A DNA stretch of 64,000 nucleotides from Arthrobacter cupressi (GTDB lineage Bacteria > Actinomycetota > Actinomycetes > Actinomycetales > Micrococcaceae). The translations under genes and the position numbers were made by a program. Shown here piece by piece: positions 31,359 to 39,663 of the stretch; within the stretch, counting starts at the first letter, position 1; each line of letters begins with the position of its first letter. The notes beneath the pieces were generated by a model. It did not search any database. It was not told where the DNA came from and saw nothing but the letters and a program-made list of their open reading frames with translations. The stretch covers positions 62,001 through 126,000 of the forward strand of contig NZ_FNEI01000007.1 in assembly GCF_900099975.1 (NCBI RefSeq), in the 5' to 3' direction.

Positions 31359-32252
31359 ATGACTGAAGAACAGCCTGTCCTCGTAGTTGGAGCAACCGGC
31401 TACCTTGGCGGCCAGGTGGTGGACGAGCTGCTCAGCCGCGGGAAGCGGGTCCGGGCCCTGGTTCGTCCCAAGTCGGACGCGGGAAAGCTGGAAGCCAAAG
31501 GCGTGGAGATTGCGCGTGGGGACATGCTCGACGCCGGTTCCCTCGTCACGGCGATGACCGGCGTCGCGGCGGTCATCTCGACGGCGGCCGGCTACACCCG
31601 GAACGACCGCAACGCCGAGGCGATCGACACATTCGGCTATGCCAATTTCGCCGTGGCCGCCAACCTCGCCGGGGTTCCGCGCGTCGTGCTGATCAGCATC
31701 CTCACCTGCGACCAGACGCCGCACGTTCCGCATTTCTGGCACAAGAAACTCGCCGAGGACAAGCTCGAGGAGCTTGGCGTCCCCTTCGTCGCCATACGCC
31801 CGGGAGCCTTCTTCGACATGGTCACGCAGATGGGCGACCCGTTCGAGAAAGGCCGCATCATGTGGTTCGGCTCGAAGGGCGCGCCGCTGAGCTTCGTCCT
31901 GACCAGCGACCTTGCCGGGTACCTCGCCGACGCCGTGGACGCGGACGTCGCCGAGGGCGAGCGTGTCGACATCGGCTGGAGCCGCCCCGTGAGCATCCTG
32001 GAGGCCGCGAAACTGGCATCAGTGCACACGGACAAGGACATCAAGGTCATGTCCATGCCCACCTCGGTGCTCCGTGTCGTCGGAAAAATCACGGGCAGGT
32101 TTATGCCGCTCATGAAGGACATGGCGGCCATGGCAACCTGGTTCGACACCGGCAGGTACGTGGCCGACACCAGCAGCCAGGCCCGGCTTTTCGGACCGGT
32201 CCCGACGCCGGAAGACGCCATTGCGCGGCTGGCCGCCAGGATGGGGCACTAG
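31359..32252 (+). CDS. NAD(P)-binding NmrA-like/SDR protein
   Basis: A 297-residue atypical short-chain dehydrogenase. The NAD(P) motif is VLVVGATGYLGGQVVDELL, then ALVRPKS, and the mid-part SAAGYTRNDRNAEAIDTFGY. The C-terminal half carries FDMVTQMGDPF and a hydrophobic tail. NmrA-like proteins may be redox sensors or oxidoreductases acting on NAD-linked isoprenoid or aromatic substrates. GGGAGA precedes the start. Stand-alone gene. Confidence 0.8.
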   Translation: MTEEQPVLVVGATGYLGGQVVDELLSRGKRVRALVRPKSDAGKLEAKGVEIARGDMLDAGSLVTAMTGVAAVISTAAGYTRNDRNAEAIDTFGYANFAVAANLAGVPRVVLISILTCDQTPHVPHFWHKKLAEDKLEELGVPFVAIRPGAFFDMVTQMGDPFEKGRIMWFGSKGAPLSFVLTSDLAGYLADAVDADVAEGERVDIGWSRPVSILEAAKLASVHTDKDIKVMSMPTSVLRVVGKITGRFMPLMKDMAAMATWFDTGRYVADTSSQARLFGPVPTPEDAIARLAARMGH

Positions 32253-32258
32253 GGAGTT

Positions 32259-32843
32259 CTAGACCTCGACGCCGGCCAGCAGCCTCTCGCCGTTGAAGAA
32301 CTCCAGTTCCCAGCCGTCCACCGGGTGGTGGTGCACCAGGTTGAGGGCGGCGTTTTCGACGCTCGGGAGGGTCCGGCCCGTGGCGCGGTCCAGCGCCAGC
32401 CGGATGAGGGTGCCATGGGCCACCACCAGGACGCGGCGGCCGCGGAACTCCTCCGCGAGGTCCTCCAAGGCACCCAGGCCGCGGGCCGCCGTCGACTCTT
32501 CACTCTCGGCTCCTTCGAAACCGCCGGGGATGCGCACGGCATCCAGTTCCGGACCGGCCTGCAGGCCTTCGGCCTTGCCGTACCCGCGCTCGATCAGCCC
32601 CGGGAGGCGGCGGGCCACGCTCAGCCCGAGCCCCGCGGCGATGACATCAGCGGTTTCCGCGGCGCGGCTCAGCGGCGAGGACACCACGGTGTCCCACTCG
32701 TATCCGGCCAGGGCCGCGACGGCGTCACGGGCCTGGCCGCGGCCGATTTCGTTCAGCGGAATGTCGGTGGATCCCTGCAGCCGGCGCTGCGCGTTCCAGT
32801 CGGTCTGGCCGTGGCGGACGAGGGCAAACGTCGTGAGGGTCAT
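32259..32843 (-). CDS. histidine phosphatase family protein
   Basis: A 194-residue phosphoglycerate mutase-like protein. The phospho-histidine motif is ALVRHGQTDWNAQRRLQGSTDIPLNEIG, the second part is TVVSSPLSRAAETADVI, and the second histidine sits in VLVVAHGTLIRLAL. It could be a phosphoglycerate mutase paralogue or alpha-ribazole phosphatase-like enzyme; substrate undecided. It lies convergent to the NmrA-like gene with a 6-base gap. A second histidine phosphatase gene is at 51392. Confidence 0.87.
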   Translation of the reverse strand: MTLTTFALVRHGQTDWNAQRRLQGSTDIPLNEIGRGQARDAVAALAGYEWDTVVSSPLSRAAETADVIAAGLGLSVARRLPGLIERGYGKAEGLQAGPELDAVRIPGGFEGAESEESTAARGLGALEDLAEEFRGRRVLVVAHGTLIRLALDRATGRTLPSVENAALNLVHHHPVDGWELEFFNGERLLAGVEV

Positions 32844-32962
32844 ACGCCCCATTCTGCCAAGCCCGCGGTGCAAGCCCGGCGAGTGTGACGGTACCCCTGC
32901 GCGCGAGCTGCCTTGGCCGCGGTTAGTATTCTCGGCAGGCGCAGGACAGAAAAAGGGGAGCG

Positions 32963-33784
32963 ATGGCGGGAAGCACGCGGGTATTCCGGCCCCTGTTCAT
33001 TACGAGAATCGCGATGTTTGCGTTTGTCCTAGTTTGCCTGGTCTCCCTTTGGACTGAGTTTGGCCCGGCGCTCGTGGCGGCGGAACCCAATCCCTTGGAT
33101 GTCGCAGCGCTGGCGGTAATTGTCGGTGTGTTCCTCTGGATCAGCTGGCGGAGCTGGCATCTGGGCGTGCGGTTGTCCGATACCGAGGTGACGGTTCTCG
33201 GTTTCTTCCGGGACCGCACCGTGCCGCGCTCCTCGGTGTCCGAGGTGAGCCTGGATGCGCAACTCGTCTGGTACGACGACGAAGAACGGTTCCGGACGAC
33301 GCCCATCGCCGCCTTCTTCGGGATCCGTGGCGGGCTCGGTTCGTGGGTTGTAGAGCGGAACGAGCGCATGCTCGCCGAGATCCGCCGGGAAATCCTTGGC
33401 GAGCCCGAAAAGTACGTGCCGTACGTGGATGACCGCAGCTTTGATTCGCCGAGCTACCGCAGGCCCCGGATCCGGAGGCGCCCGCTGAAGCACGTCGGAC
33501 GGTACAAGTCCTTGGTGGATGTTTTGCCTGCTGTCGCGATGCTCGGCGGGAGCCTGCTTTTCACCGCGTTCGCCGGATGGACGCTGTTCAATGCCGTGCA
33601 GTGGATGACTGGCCAGGTGGAGTCCCCCGTATGGGTGCGCCTGGTTTTCAGCGTGGATCCCTACTCCCGCGATGACGCGATCTTCTCCGTGGTCTTCCAC
33701 TCAGTTCTTGCCGCAGTCGCTCTGGGACTGACCGTTCGCCTGCTTTACCTCGTCTTCCGGCCGGGGCGTAAATACTTGAAGTAA
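32963..33784 (+). CDS. membrane protein of unknown function
   Basis: A 273-residue protein. Two N-terminal helices (ITRIAMFAFVLVCLVSLW and LDVAALAVIVGVFLWISW) are followed by a short soluble domain that resembles a bacterial PH domain (VRLSDTEVTVLGFFRDRTVPRSSVSEV). A C-terminal pair of helices (VAMLGGSLLFTAFAGWTLF, SVLAAVALGLTVRLLYLVF) closes the protein. GGGGAG lies before the start. No function can be given. Confidence 0.7.
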   Translation: MAGSTRVFRPLFITRIAMFAFVLVCLVSLWTEFGPALVAAEPNPLDVAALAVIVGVFLWISWRSWHLGVRLSDTEVTVLGFFRDRTVPRSSVSEVSLDAQLVWYDDEERFRTTPIAAFFGIRGGLGSWVVERNERMLAEIRREILGEPEKYVPYVDDRSFDSPSYRRPRIRRRPLKHVGRYKSLVDVLPAVAMLGGSLLFTAFAGWTLFNAVQWMTGQVESPVWVRLVFSVDPYSRDDAIFSVVFHSVLAAVALGLTVRLLYLVFRPGRKYLK

Positions 33785-33786
33785 CC

Positions 33787-34266
33787 TCAGCTCCCGTGAG
33801 CTCCGCGTCGCTGACCCACCCGACGAAGAAAGTTCCTCACCTCGCGGTTGAAGGCATCAGCGGCCTCCAAGTTGCTCAAGTGCCCGACACCCGGGAGGAC
33901 CACAAGCTCCGACGCAGGCATTCTAGCGTTCAGTTCCCGCCCCACTTCCAGCGGGGATCGCGCGTCCAGTTCGCCGTGCAGCACTACGGTGGGCACGTCG
34001 ATGTCCGGGAGAACGCCGCGCAGGTCAGCATTCGCCATCGCCCGGAGCATTGTCAGGTTGGCTTGCGGGCGGATATCGGACATCAGGGAGAGGGTCTGTT
34101 CGACCAACCAAGGCGGCGCAGACGCGGTCAGCATCCCGGACAGGTAGTTTGGCAACCATTGGCTGGGAGCGGCCGTGACATCCTCCCGGACCCGCTGGAT
34201 CCGACGCTCCACCTCCTCGACCGGCAGCTGATCCTGAGGCCCGAAACCATGACCGCGTCCATTCAT
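33787..34266 (-). pseudogene. 5'-truncated alpha/beta hydrolase remnant
   Basis: The 159 residues cover only the C-terminal half of an alpha/beta hydrolase: IDVPTVVLHGELDARSPLEVGRELNARMP carries the acid and VLPGVGHLSNLEAADAFN the histidine. The N-terminal half with the nucleophile GxSxG is missing, and the DNA upstream is the terminator hairpin after mobA and then mobA itself. The gene was probably cut by a rearrangement. Whether the remnant is translated is unknown. Confidence 0.65.
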
Positions 34267-34283
34267 GCATTCTGGCCCGCGCG

Positions 34284-34322
34284 GCAGGGCCGGACAACCA
34301 CGCTCCGGCGGTCCGGCCCTGC
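34284..34322 (-). terminator. terminator hairpin downstream of mobA
   Basis: GCAGGGCCGGAC (34284-34295) and GTCCGGCCCTGC (34311-34322) are exact complements with a 15-base loop. It lies directly after the stop of the minus-strand mobA gene and before the truncated hydrolase. Confidence 0.65.
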
Positions 34323-34329
34323 GCGGCTC

Positions 34330-36234
34330 CTAAGCCGGGAGCCGGCTGCCGCGAACTTTGTGGCCGGACAGGAGCGGCGCGAAGAACGCGGCGAGTTCCG
34401 CCGTCGCGCTCAACGGCAGCACGTTGGCGACATACTGGTCCGGGCGGACCACCACCACGACGCCCCCGCGGTCCAGGCCGCGGAGCTCGAAGATGTCCGA
34501 TTTGGGGTCGGTGGCGTAGATCTTTTCGTAGTCGGTGAGCCGGAACGGGCCCACGGTGGGCTTGAACACCGCCGGCACGCGGCCGATGTCCACGCCGGTG
34601 TGCGGCTGCTGGTAAATAACCTTGAGGTCAAACCATGCGTCGGGGTCAGCGTCCGACGGCGTCGCGGCCAGCGGCGAGTCCGGCGCCGTCGCGATCCACT
34701 CGGCGAAGTCCGCCACCGGGCCGGCCGCGCCGGCTTCCGCGGCGTCGGCGAACACGTAGATCCGCCAGCGGCCGTCCGCCTTGGCGTGATGGCCGAGGTG
34801 CATCGGGTTGGTGTCGCAGACGCGGGCCACGGGGGCCGACTTGAAGCGCTTGCCGATGGTGAAGCCGCTGGCGAGGTCCTGGTGCGTGGCCTCGCCGACA
34901 ATCAGCGACGGCGTGTACTGGGTCATGAACCCGGCGGGGAACTCGGCGGTGCGGACGTAGAACTCCTCGAGCTCCGAGGGGTCGTCGAACTCCTCGGGCT
35001 TCTTGGCCATCATGGACGACCATTCCTTGTCGAAGTCGATGAGGTTCTTCGCCACCACTTGGCGTTCGGCCGAGTAGGTGGAGAGCAGGCTTTCCGGACT
35101 GCGGCCCTCCAGCACATGCCCGAGCTTCCAGCCGATGTTGAACCCGTCCTGCATGGAGACGTTCATGCCCTGGCCGGCCTTGGCGCTGTGCGTGTGGCAG
35201 GCGTCACCGGTGATGAAGACGCGCGGGGTGCGGCTGCCGAGGTGTTCGGGCAGGACGTCGTCGAAGCGGTCTGTGAGGCGGTGGCCCACCTCGTAGACGC
35301 TGTGCCAGGCAACGTTGCGCACGTCCAGGGTGTAGGGGTGCAGGATCTCGTTGGCCTTGGCGATGATCTGTTCGATGGTGGTCTGCCGCACCGCGTGGTC
35401 CTGGCCGGCCTCGCCCAGGTCCACGTACATGCGGAAGAGGTGGCCGCCCTCGCGGGGGATCAGCAGGATGCTGCCGCTCTCGGCTTGGATGGCGCACTTG
35501 GTGCGGATATCCGGGAAATCGGTCACGGCCAGGACGTCCATGACACCCCACGCGTGGTTGGCCTGGTCGCCTGCCATGGTGCAGCCGATCGATTCGCGGA
35601 CCTTGCTGCGTGCGCCGTCGGCACCCACCACGTACTTGGCGCGGACGGTGCGCTCCTGCCCTTCCAGCGGACCCGCGGTGTGGAGGAGCGTCACGGAAAC
35701 GGGGTACTCGCCGTCGTCGTCCACTTTCAGGCCGCGGAACTCGTAACCGTAGTCGGGCTTCATCCGGCTGGGGGAGTTGGCCATGTACTCGGCGAAGTAG
35801 TCCAGCACGCGGGCCTGGTTCACGATCAGGTGCGGGAACTCGCTGATGCCGGTGGGATCGTCGACGGCGCGGGCGGCCCGGTGGATCTTCGACGGGTCCG
35901 CGGGGTCCGGCTTCCAGAAGGCCATCTCGGTGATTCGGTAGGCCTCGGCGGTGATCCGCTCGGCGAAGCCGAAGGCCTGGAAGGTTTCGACGCTGCGGGC
36001 CTGGATGCCGTCGGCCTGGCCGATCGCGAGGCGGCCCGGACGGCGCTCGATGACGCGGGTGATGACGTCCGGGAACTGGGAGAGCTGCGCCGCGGCGAGC
36101 ATGCCGGCGGGGCCGGTGCCCACGATGAGCACGTCCACTTCGTCCGGGAGTTCTTCGGGGCGGTTCAATCCGACGCCGGCAGCCGGCTGGACCCGCGGGT
36201 CGCCTGATACGTATCCGTGGTGGTGGAACTGCAC
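34330..36234 (-). CDS. mobA: 3-hydroxybenzoate 4-monooxygenase-like FAD hydroxylase
   Basis: A 634-residue single-component FAD monooxygenase of the phenol hydroxylase/MobA group. FAD binding is at VLIVGTGPAGMLAAAQL (about residue 36) and FITGDACHTHSAKAGQGMNVSMQDGFNIGWKL, and the C-terminal thioredoxin-like domain is present (to residue 630). The length is close to Comamonas 3-hydroxybenzoate 4-hydroxylase, which makes protocatechuate. Phenol or another hydroxybenzoate remains possible. The start at 36234 has GAGG upstream. An array of GTTCT/AGAAC half-sites lies just upstream, and an IclR gene is at 37539. Confidence 0.85.
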   Translation of the reverse strand: MQFHHHGYVSGDPRVQPAAGVGLNRPEELPDEVDVLIVGTGPAGMLAAAQLSQFPDVITRVIERRPGRLAIGQADGIQARSVETFQAFGFAERITAEAYRITEMAFWKPDPADPSKIHRAARAVDDPTGISEFPHLIVNQARVLDYFAEYMANSPSRMKPDYGYEFRGLKVDDDGEYPVSVTLLHTAGPLEGQERTVRAKYVVGADGARSKVRESIGCTMAGDQANHAWGVMDVLAVTDFPDIRTKCAIQAESGSILLIPREGGHLFRMYVDLGEAGQDHAVRQTTIEQIIAKANEILHPYTLDVRNVAWHSVYEVGHRLTDRFDDVLPEHLGSRTPRVFITGDACHTHSAKAGQGMNVSMQDGFNIGWKLGHVLEGRSPESLLSTYSAERQVVAKNLIDFDKEWSSMMAKKPEEFDDPSELEEFYVRTAEFPAGFMTQYTPSLIVGEATHQDLASGFTIGKRFKSAPVARVCDTNPMHLGHHAKADGRWRIYVFADAAEAGAAGPVADFAEWIATAPDSPLAATPSDADPDAWFDLKVIYQQPHTGVDIGRVPAVFKPTVGPFRLTDYEKIYATDPKSDIFELRGLDRGGVVVVVRPDQYVANVLPLSATAELAAFFAPLLSGHKVRGSRLPA

Positions 36235-36260
36235 GGGAGGTCCTCACTTCTTTGTGGGTT

Positions 36261-36294
36261 GTTCTAATATAGAACACATAGTTCTTTATTTGAA
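36261..36294. promoter_or_regulatory. GTTCT/AGAAC half-site array upstream of mobA
   Basis: GTTCT (36261-36265), AGAAC (36271-36275) and GTTCT (36281-36285) alternate in orientation exactly ten bases apart. GAAC follows at 36292-36295. The local DNA is unusually AT-rich. Placement on one face of the helix suggests oligomeric regulator binding at the mobA promoter, possibly by the IclR protein encoded at 37539. Confidence 0.6.
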
Positions 36295-36375
36295 CTCGAA
36301 TCTTGCTCAAGACTGTACCGCGGTGTGACGTGGCTGACAAGGTGTGGGTGGTTGGGGGTGCGCTCGGGGGCGCGC

Positions 36376-36467
36376 ACATACTGCTGGATCACTCGCAGGC
36401 CCCGCCGGTCCGCCCGCGGCTTTCCGGGCTCGGCGACGTGCTCGGCGGGGGTGATCCAGCAGAATGT
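36376..36467. repeat. 94-bp class palindromic element, type B copy 1
   Basis: CTGCTGGATCAC (36381-36392) pairs exactly with GTGATCCAGCAG (36451-36462). An inner stem CCCCGCCG (36400-36407) pairs with CGGCGGGG (36443-36450). The loop has CGCGGCTTTCCGGGCTCGG. It lies between mobA and the DUF6226 gene. A second copy is at 37219. Confidence 0.8.
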
Positions 36468-36518
36468 TGCGCGAGTGGGGCCCGGATCCAGCGCGCAACG
36501 CCGCGTGGTTGCCAGGCT

Positions 36519-37166
36519 TTAGTTGGCCCGCAGCGGCCACGGCGCCCAACCATCGGGAAGCCTGGCCAGCCGCGCACGGGCGTTGTCGAGGCGGTCCTGC
36601 GGGACTGGACCGTGGTTGCCACTGCCGCTTTGCGAGCCGTCATCAAATGCCAGCCTCATGCCGACGTCGCCCTTGCTGCCCACCCATTCGCTGTAGCCGC
36701 CGGATGTGACGCCTTGGATGAGGCGCTCCAACTCCTCTGCTTCGCAACCTGCCGTTTCGTCACAGGCATCGCAGCCACACTCCGGGTAGACGAAGTCGTG
36801 CAGCGTTCCGGCGTGGACCGCGAGCCCGGGAAAGTCCGTGAATACAAAAGTCAGCGGCGCGGCATCGGGATCCCGCGGGACTATCCGGACGGCGCGGACG
36901 GCGGTGATGCCTTGCCGCACCAAATCGTCGGCATGAGACAGCGTGGAGTCGACGTCGGCGTCGAAGGTCTTGGCGAGGTAGTCGATGACCGCGTCGGCCA
37001 CCGCGTGTAGCGGGGCGAACCGTTCGGGGTGGCTGACCCTGCTGTACGCCTCCGACGGCGGCCCGTCCTCACCCCAGCGCTCGCCGTAAGGGATGGGCTC
37101 GCCGTCGTCGCCGCGGAAAACCCGGGCCGGCAGCGCGGGACGGACGAAGCGGGGTGCCATGGGCAC
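36519..37166 (-). CDS. DUF6226-like protein
   Basis: A 215-residue soluble protein that resembles the actinobacterial DUF6226 family (MAPRFVRPALPARVFRGDDGEPIPYGERWG, PEEAYSRVSHPERFAPLHAVADAVIDYL). It contains a cysteine group in FVYPECGCDACDETAGCEAEEL, a possible metal site. The GTG at 37166 was chosen because GGGAG lies six bases upstream; ATG 37160 is the alternative. Function unknown. It is framed by two palindromic type B elements on both sides. Confidence 0.75.
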   Translation of the reverse strand: MPMAPRFVRPALPARVFRGDDGEPIPYGERWGEDGPPSEAYSRVSHPERFAPLHAVADAVIDYLAKTFDADVDSTLSHADDLVRQGITAVRAVRIVPRDPDAAPLTFVFTDFPGLAVHAGTLHDFVYPECGCDACDETAGCEAEELERLIQGVTSGGYSEWVGSKGDVGMRLAFDDGSQSGSGNHGPVPQDRLDNARARLARLPDGWAPWPLRAN

Positions 37167-37218
37167 AGGCTACTCCCGGGCGCACGGACTCAAACCGTGT
37201 TCGATCTCAAGCCCGGCG

Positions 37219-37312
37219 ACATTCTGCTGGATCACCCTCGGGTTGCCGGCCCGGCACTCGCGGATTTCCGGGCTCGCGGTTTCGGTGGGCCGGAGGTGAT
37301 CCAGCAGAATGT
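37219..37312. repeat. 94-bp palindromic element, type B copy 2
   Basis: ACATTCTGCTGGATCACC (37219-37236) and GGTGATCCAGCAGAATGT (37295-37312) are a perfect 18-base stem. An inner stem CCGGCCC (37246-37252) pairs with GGGCCGG (37287-37293). The loop holds CTCGCGGATTTCCGGGCTCG. It lies on the opposite side of the DUF6226 gene from copy 1 and in the same orientation. The rest of the 37313-37538 interval is promoter DNA with nothing recognisable. Confidence 0.85.
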
Positions 37313-37538
37313 GGCTTTCGCAACTCACGGCGGTGACCACGCTCCCGGGGGCGGCTTTCTCGCCGCCATCAGCGTCGCCGCGCTGGCCAGTCTCACGGTA
37401 TTTGCGACCGCTGCCGTATTTCGGCGATGCGGCCCGAGGGTTGTCGGCTAACAGGTCCGGGCACGGGGATGCCTACGATTGGTGTGGCATTTGGGAATTG
37501 AAGTTGCTGATTCACCTCGGCACGGAGCGGGAGCGGTC

Positions 37539-38327
37539 ATGGCAACGGGCGGCGATGGGCAAGTCACGGAAGAACATGCGGGCCTGATCAACAAGTCCGT
37601 GGTCAAAGCGACGGTCATCCTGGGCGAGCTCGGGCGGCACCGGCAGGGAATCACGGTCACGGAACTGGCGCAGGCGGTGGGAATTACGCGGCCCACGGCG
37701 TTTCGCCTGCTTTTGAGCCTGGAGCAGACCGGCTTCGTGGCCCGTTCGGATAACCGCTACGCGCTCGGATGGCAGATGGCTCGGCTCGGACGCCTTGCCG
37801 ATCCCTATTCCGGGCTGGTTCCCAGGGTGCAGCCGATCCTGGACGAGTATGCCGCGACCTTCGGCGAAACCCTCACGTTCATGATGCCTACCGGAGAAAC
37901 CAGCTACGACGTAGTCGCGGAGGCCTCGCCCTCCCGTTTTCTGAATGCCTCGCATATGTGGGTGGGCGGCTCGTACCCGATGCACGCCAGCGCTGCCGGC
38001 AAAGTGATTCTGGCCGAACGGAGTGACGAGCAGGTTCTCGCTTCGCTCCCGAAGCGGCTTGAATCGTACACGCCAAAGACCATTACCAGCCGCAGCGCCC
38101 TGCTCAAAGAGCTTCGCCGCGTGCGTGAAAAAGGTTTCGCTATCCTCGACGACGAACTCGAGGAAGGCCTCTACGTCGTCGCCTGCCCGGTGCGGGATTC
38201 GGCAGGGAAGCTGCTCGGGGTGCTCGCCCTGAACGGCCCCAGCCAGCGGGTCAAGGCCGAAGACGCAGGTTCCCTCGCTGCGAGACTGCAAGCTGCCGCG
38301 GACAAGGTGGCCGGAGCACTGACCTAG
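37539..38327 (+). CDS. IclR-family regulator
   Basis: A 262-residue regulator: HTH (LINKSVVKATVILGELGRHRQGITVTELAQAVGITRPTAFRLLLSL) and an effector-binding domain with GETSYDVVAEASPSRFLNASHMW and GGSYPMHASAAGKVILAE. ATG 37539 with GGGAG upstream was preferred over an upstream in-frame ATG. It is in the mobA neighbourhood, separated by the DUF6226 gene, so it may control mobA or the FUSC gene downstream. Target unknown. Confidence 0.87.
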   Translation: MATGGDGQVTEEHAGLINKSVVKATVILGELGRHRQGITVTELAQAVGITRPTAFRLLLSLEQTGFVARSDNRYALGWQMARLGRLADPYSGLVPRVQPILDEYAATFGETLTFMMPTGETSYDVVAEASPSRFLNASHMWVGGSYPMHASAAGKVILAERSDEQVLASLPKRLESYTPKTITSRSALLKELRRVREKGFAILDDELEEGLYVVACPVRDSAGKLLGVLALNGPSQRVKAEDAGSLAARLQAAADKVAGALT

Positions 38328-38491
38328 CGGACCGGGGACTGCAACCGCCTTCGGGGTTAACCGCCCCGCAACGAGCGCGAAACGATTCCCCGGTATGTTT
38401 TCTGGCGCCGGTCCGCAACTGTAGGGCCAGCTCGTCGGTGCCGCCGTTCCCCGGCGTGCGCCGCATGGCGGGCAGGAAGAAAGCGGTCTCC

Positions 38492-39649
38492 ATGTTCAGC
38501 CCCTTGTTGGCGTACGTACGCGCGGGGTTCCACCGCTGCAAGTCCTCAGCCGGCGAGGCTTTCAGGATGGCCTTCTGCGCGGTTGCGGCGTATGTGTTTG
38601 CGGAGTGGGTCCTTGGGCATGCGAATCCGGTATTCGCGGCGATCGCCGCCCTCCTTACCCTTCAGTTCTCCGCTGACTGGCGCACGCGCCGGGCCCTGGA
38701 GGTTGCCGTGGGTTGCGCGCTTGGGGTGGCGGCGGGCGTCTTTCTCACAGGCGTGCTGGGATCCGGTCCGGTCCAGGCGGTTTTGATCGTTTTTGTCGCC
38801 GTGCTGATCGCCAGGTTCCTGAACAAGAGCGCGGTCTTCGCCACCCAGATGGCCATCCAGGCTGCTTTGGTCGCCATGATCCCTTCATCGCCCGGGTCCT
38901 TCCTGCCGACCGTCACCGACGCGCTGGTCGGCGGGGCTGCTGCTTGGGTCATCACGATCGTCGCACCGCAGAGGGGCCTGAGGAGGCCGCGGAAGGCCAC
39001 GCGGAAGCTGGCCTATGAAATCTCTGCGGTTCTCTACGGCGCGTCCCGGGCACTCGACCTGAACGACTCGGCCCTGGCATGGCACGCCCTGATCCGCGCA
39101 CGTCATGGCGAGGCCGTTGTTGCGGAGGCCAATGAAGCCTTGGGTCGTGCGCTGGAAACCGCCACGATCTCCCCGCTGCACTGGCGGCACCGGGAAAATC
39201 TCCGGACGTCCCAGGCAGCGGTGGAAAAGCTGGACCTGGCGCTCCGCAACAGCCGGGTCTTCACCCGGCGCCTCACGCATGCCATCAATGCGGTGGCGCT
39301 CCCGGACCAGGGCACGCTCCGCCTCTCTGCCTTTCTGAAGCGTGTGGCCCGGGCGGTGACGGTCCTGGCGGACGGGTTTTGGGAACGGGACCGGCAGTTG
39401 GGGGCGGAGAAAGTTTCACAGGCGCTGGACCGGTTGACGAAACTGGGCGCTGAACTCGACCCTGCCCGATTCGGGGCGACAACCCTGGACGGGCAGGCCC
39501 TGGTCATGACGTTCCGGCCCCTGATGGTTGACCTGTTGCAGGCCGCGGGAGCCAGCCACGCAGAGTCTTTGGCCGCCCTTCCCAGCCTTATGGATTCACG
39601 CGGCGAATCCTTCCCGGAGCCCGTGCCTTCCCCGATGGAGGGCAGTTAG
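38492..39649 (+). CDS. FUSC/aromatic acid exporter-family membrane protein
   Basis: About 385 residues. The first half has about six helices in the FUSC-type arrangement (FRMAFCAVAAYVFAEWVLGHANPVFAAIAALLTL, with HANPVFAAIAALL as a family feature) and the second half is a long helical cytoplasmic domain (LEKLDLALRNSRVFTRRLTHAINA). FUSC proteins export aromatic acids or fusaric acid. The start is unclear: ATG 38492, 38465 and GTG 38438 are all possible and none has a good ribosome binding site. Next to hydroxybenzoate genes, export of excess aromatic acid is plausible. Confidence 0.75.
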   Translation: MFSPLLAYVRAGFHRCKSSAGEAFRMAFCAVAAYVFAEWVLGHANPVFAAIAALLTLQFSADWRTRRALEVAVGCALGVAAGVFLTGVLGSGPVQAVLIVFVAVLIARFLNKSAVFATQMAIQAALVAMIPSSPGSFLPTVTDALVGGAAAWVITIVAPQRGLRRPRKATRKLAYEISAVLYGASRALDLNDSALAWHALIRARHGEAVVAEANEALGRALETATISPLHWRHRENLRTSQAAVEKLDLALRNSRVFTRRLTHAINAVALPDQGTLRLSAFLKRVARAVTVLADGFWERDRQLGAEKVSQALDRLTKLGAELDPARFGATTLDGQALVMTFRPLMVDLLQAAGASHAESLAALPSLMDSRGESFPEPVPSPMEGS

Positions 39650-39663
39650 CTGTCCGGATGTCG

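Noticed and set aside
33796-36207. Plus-strand 803-codon frame opposite mobA
   Set aside because: It is the longest open frame in the window, but mobA on the minus strand has FAD and substrate motifs, and the plus frame has none. It is a third-position GC artefact.
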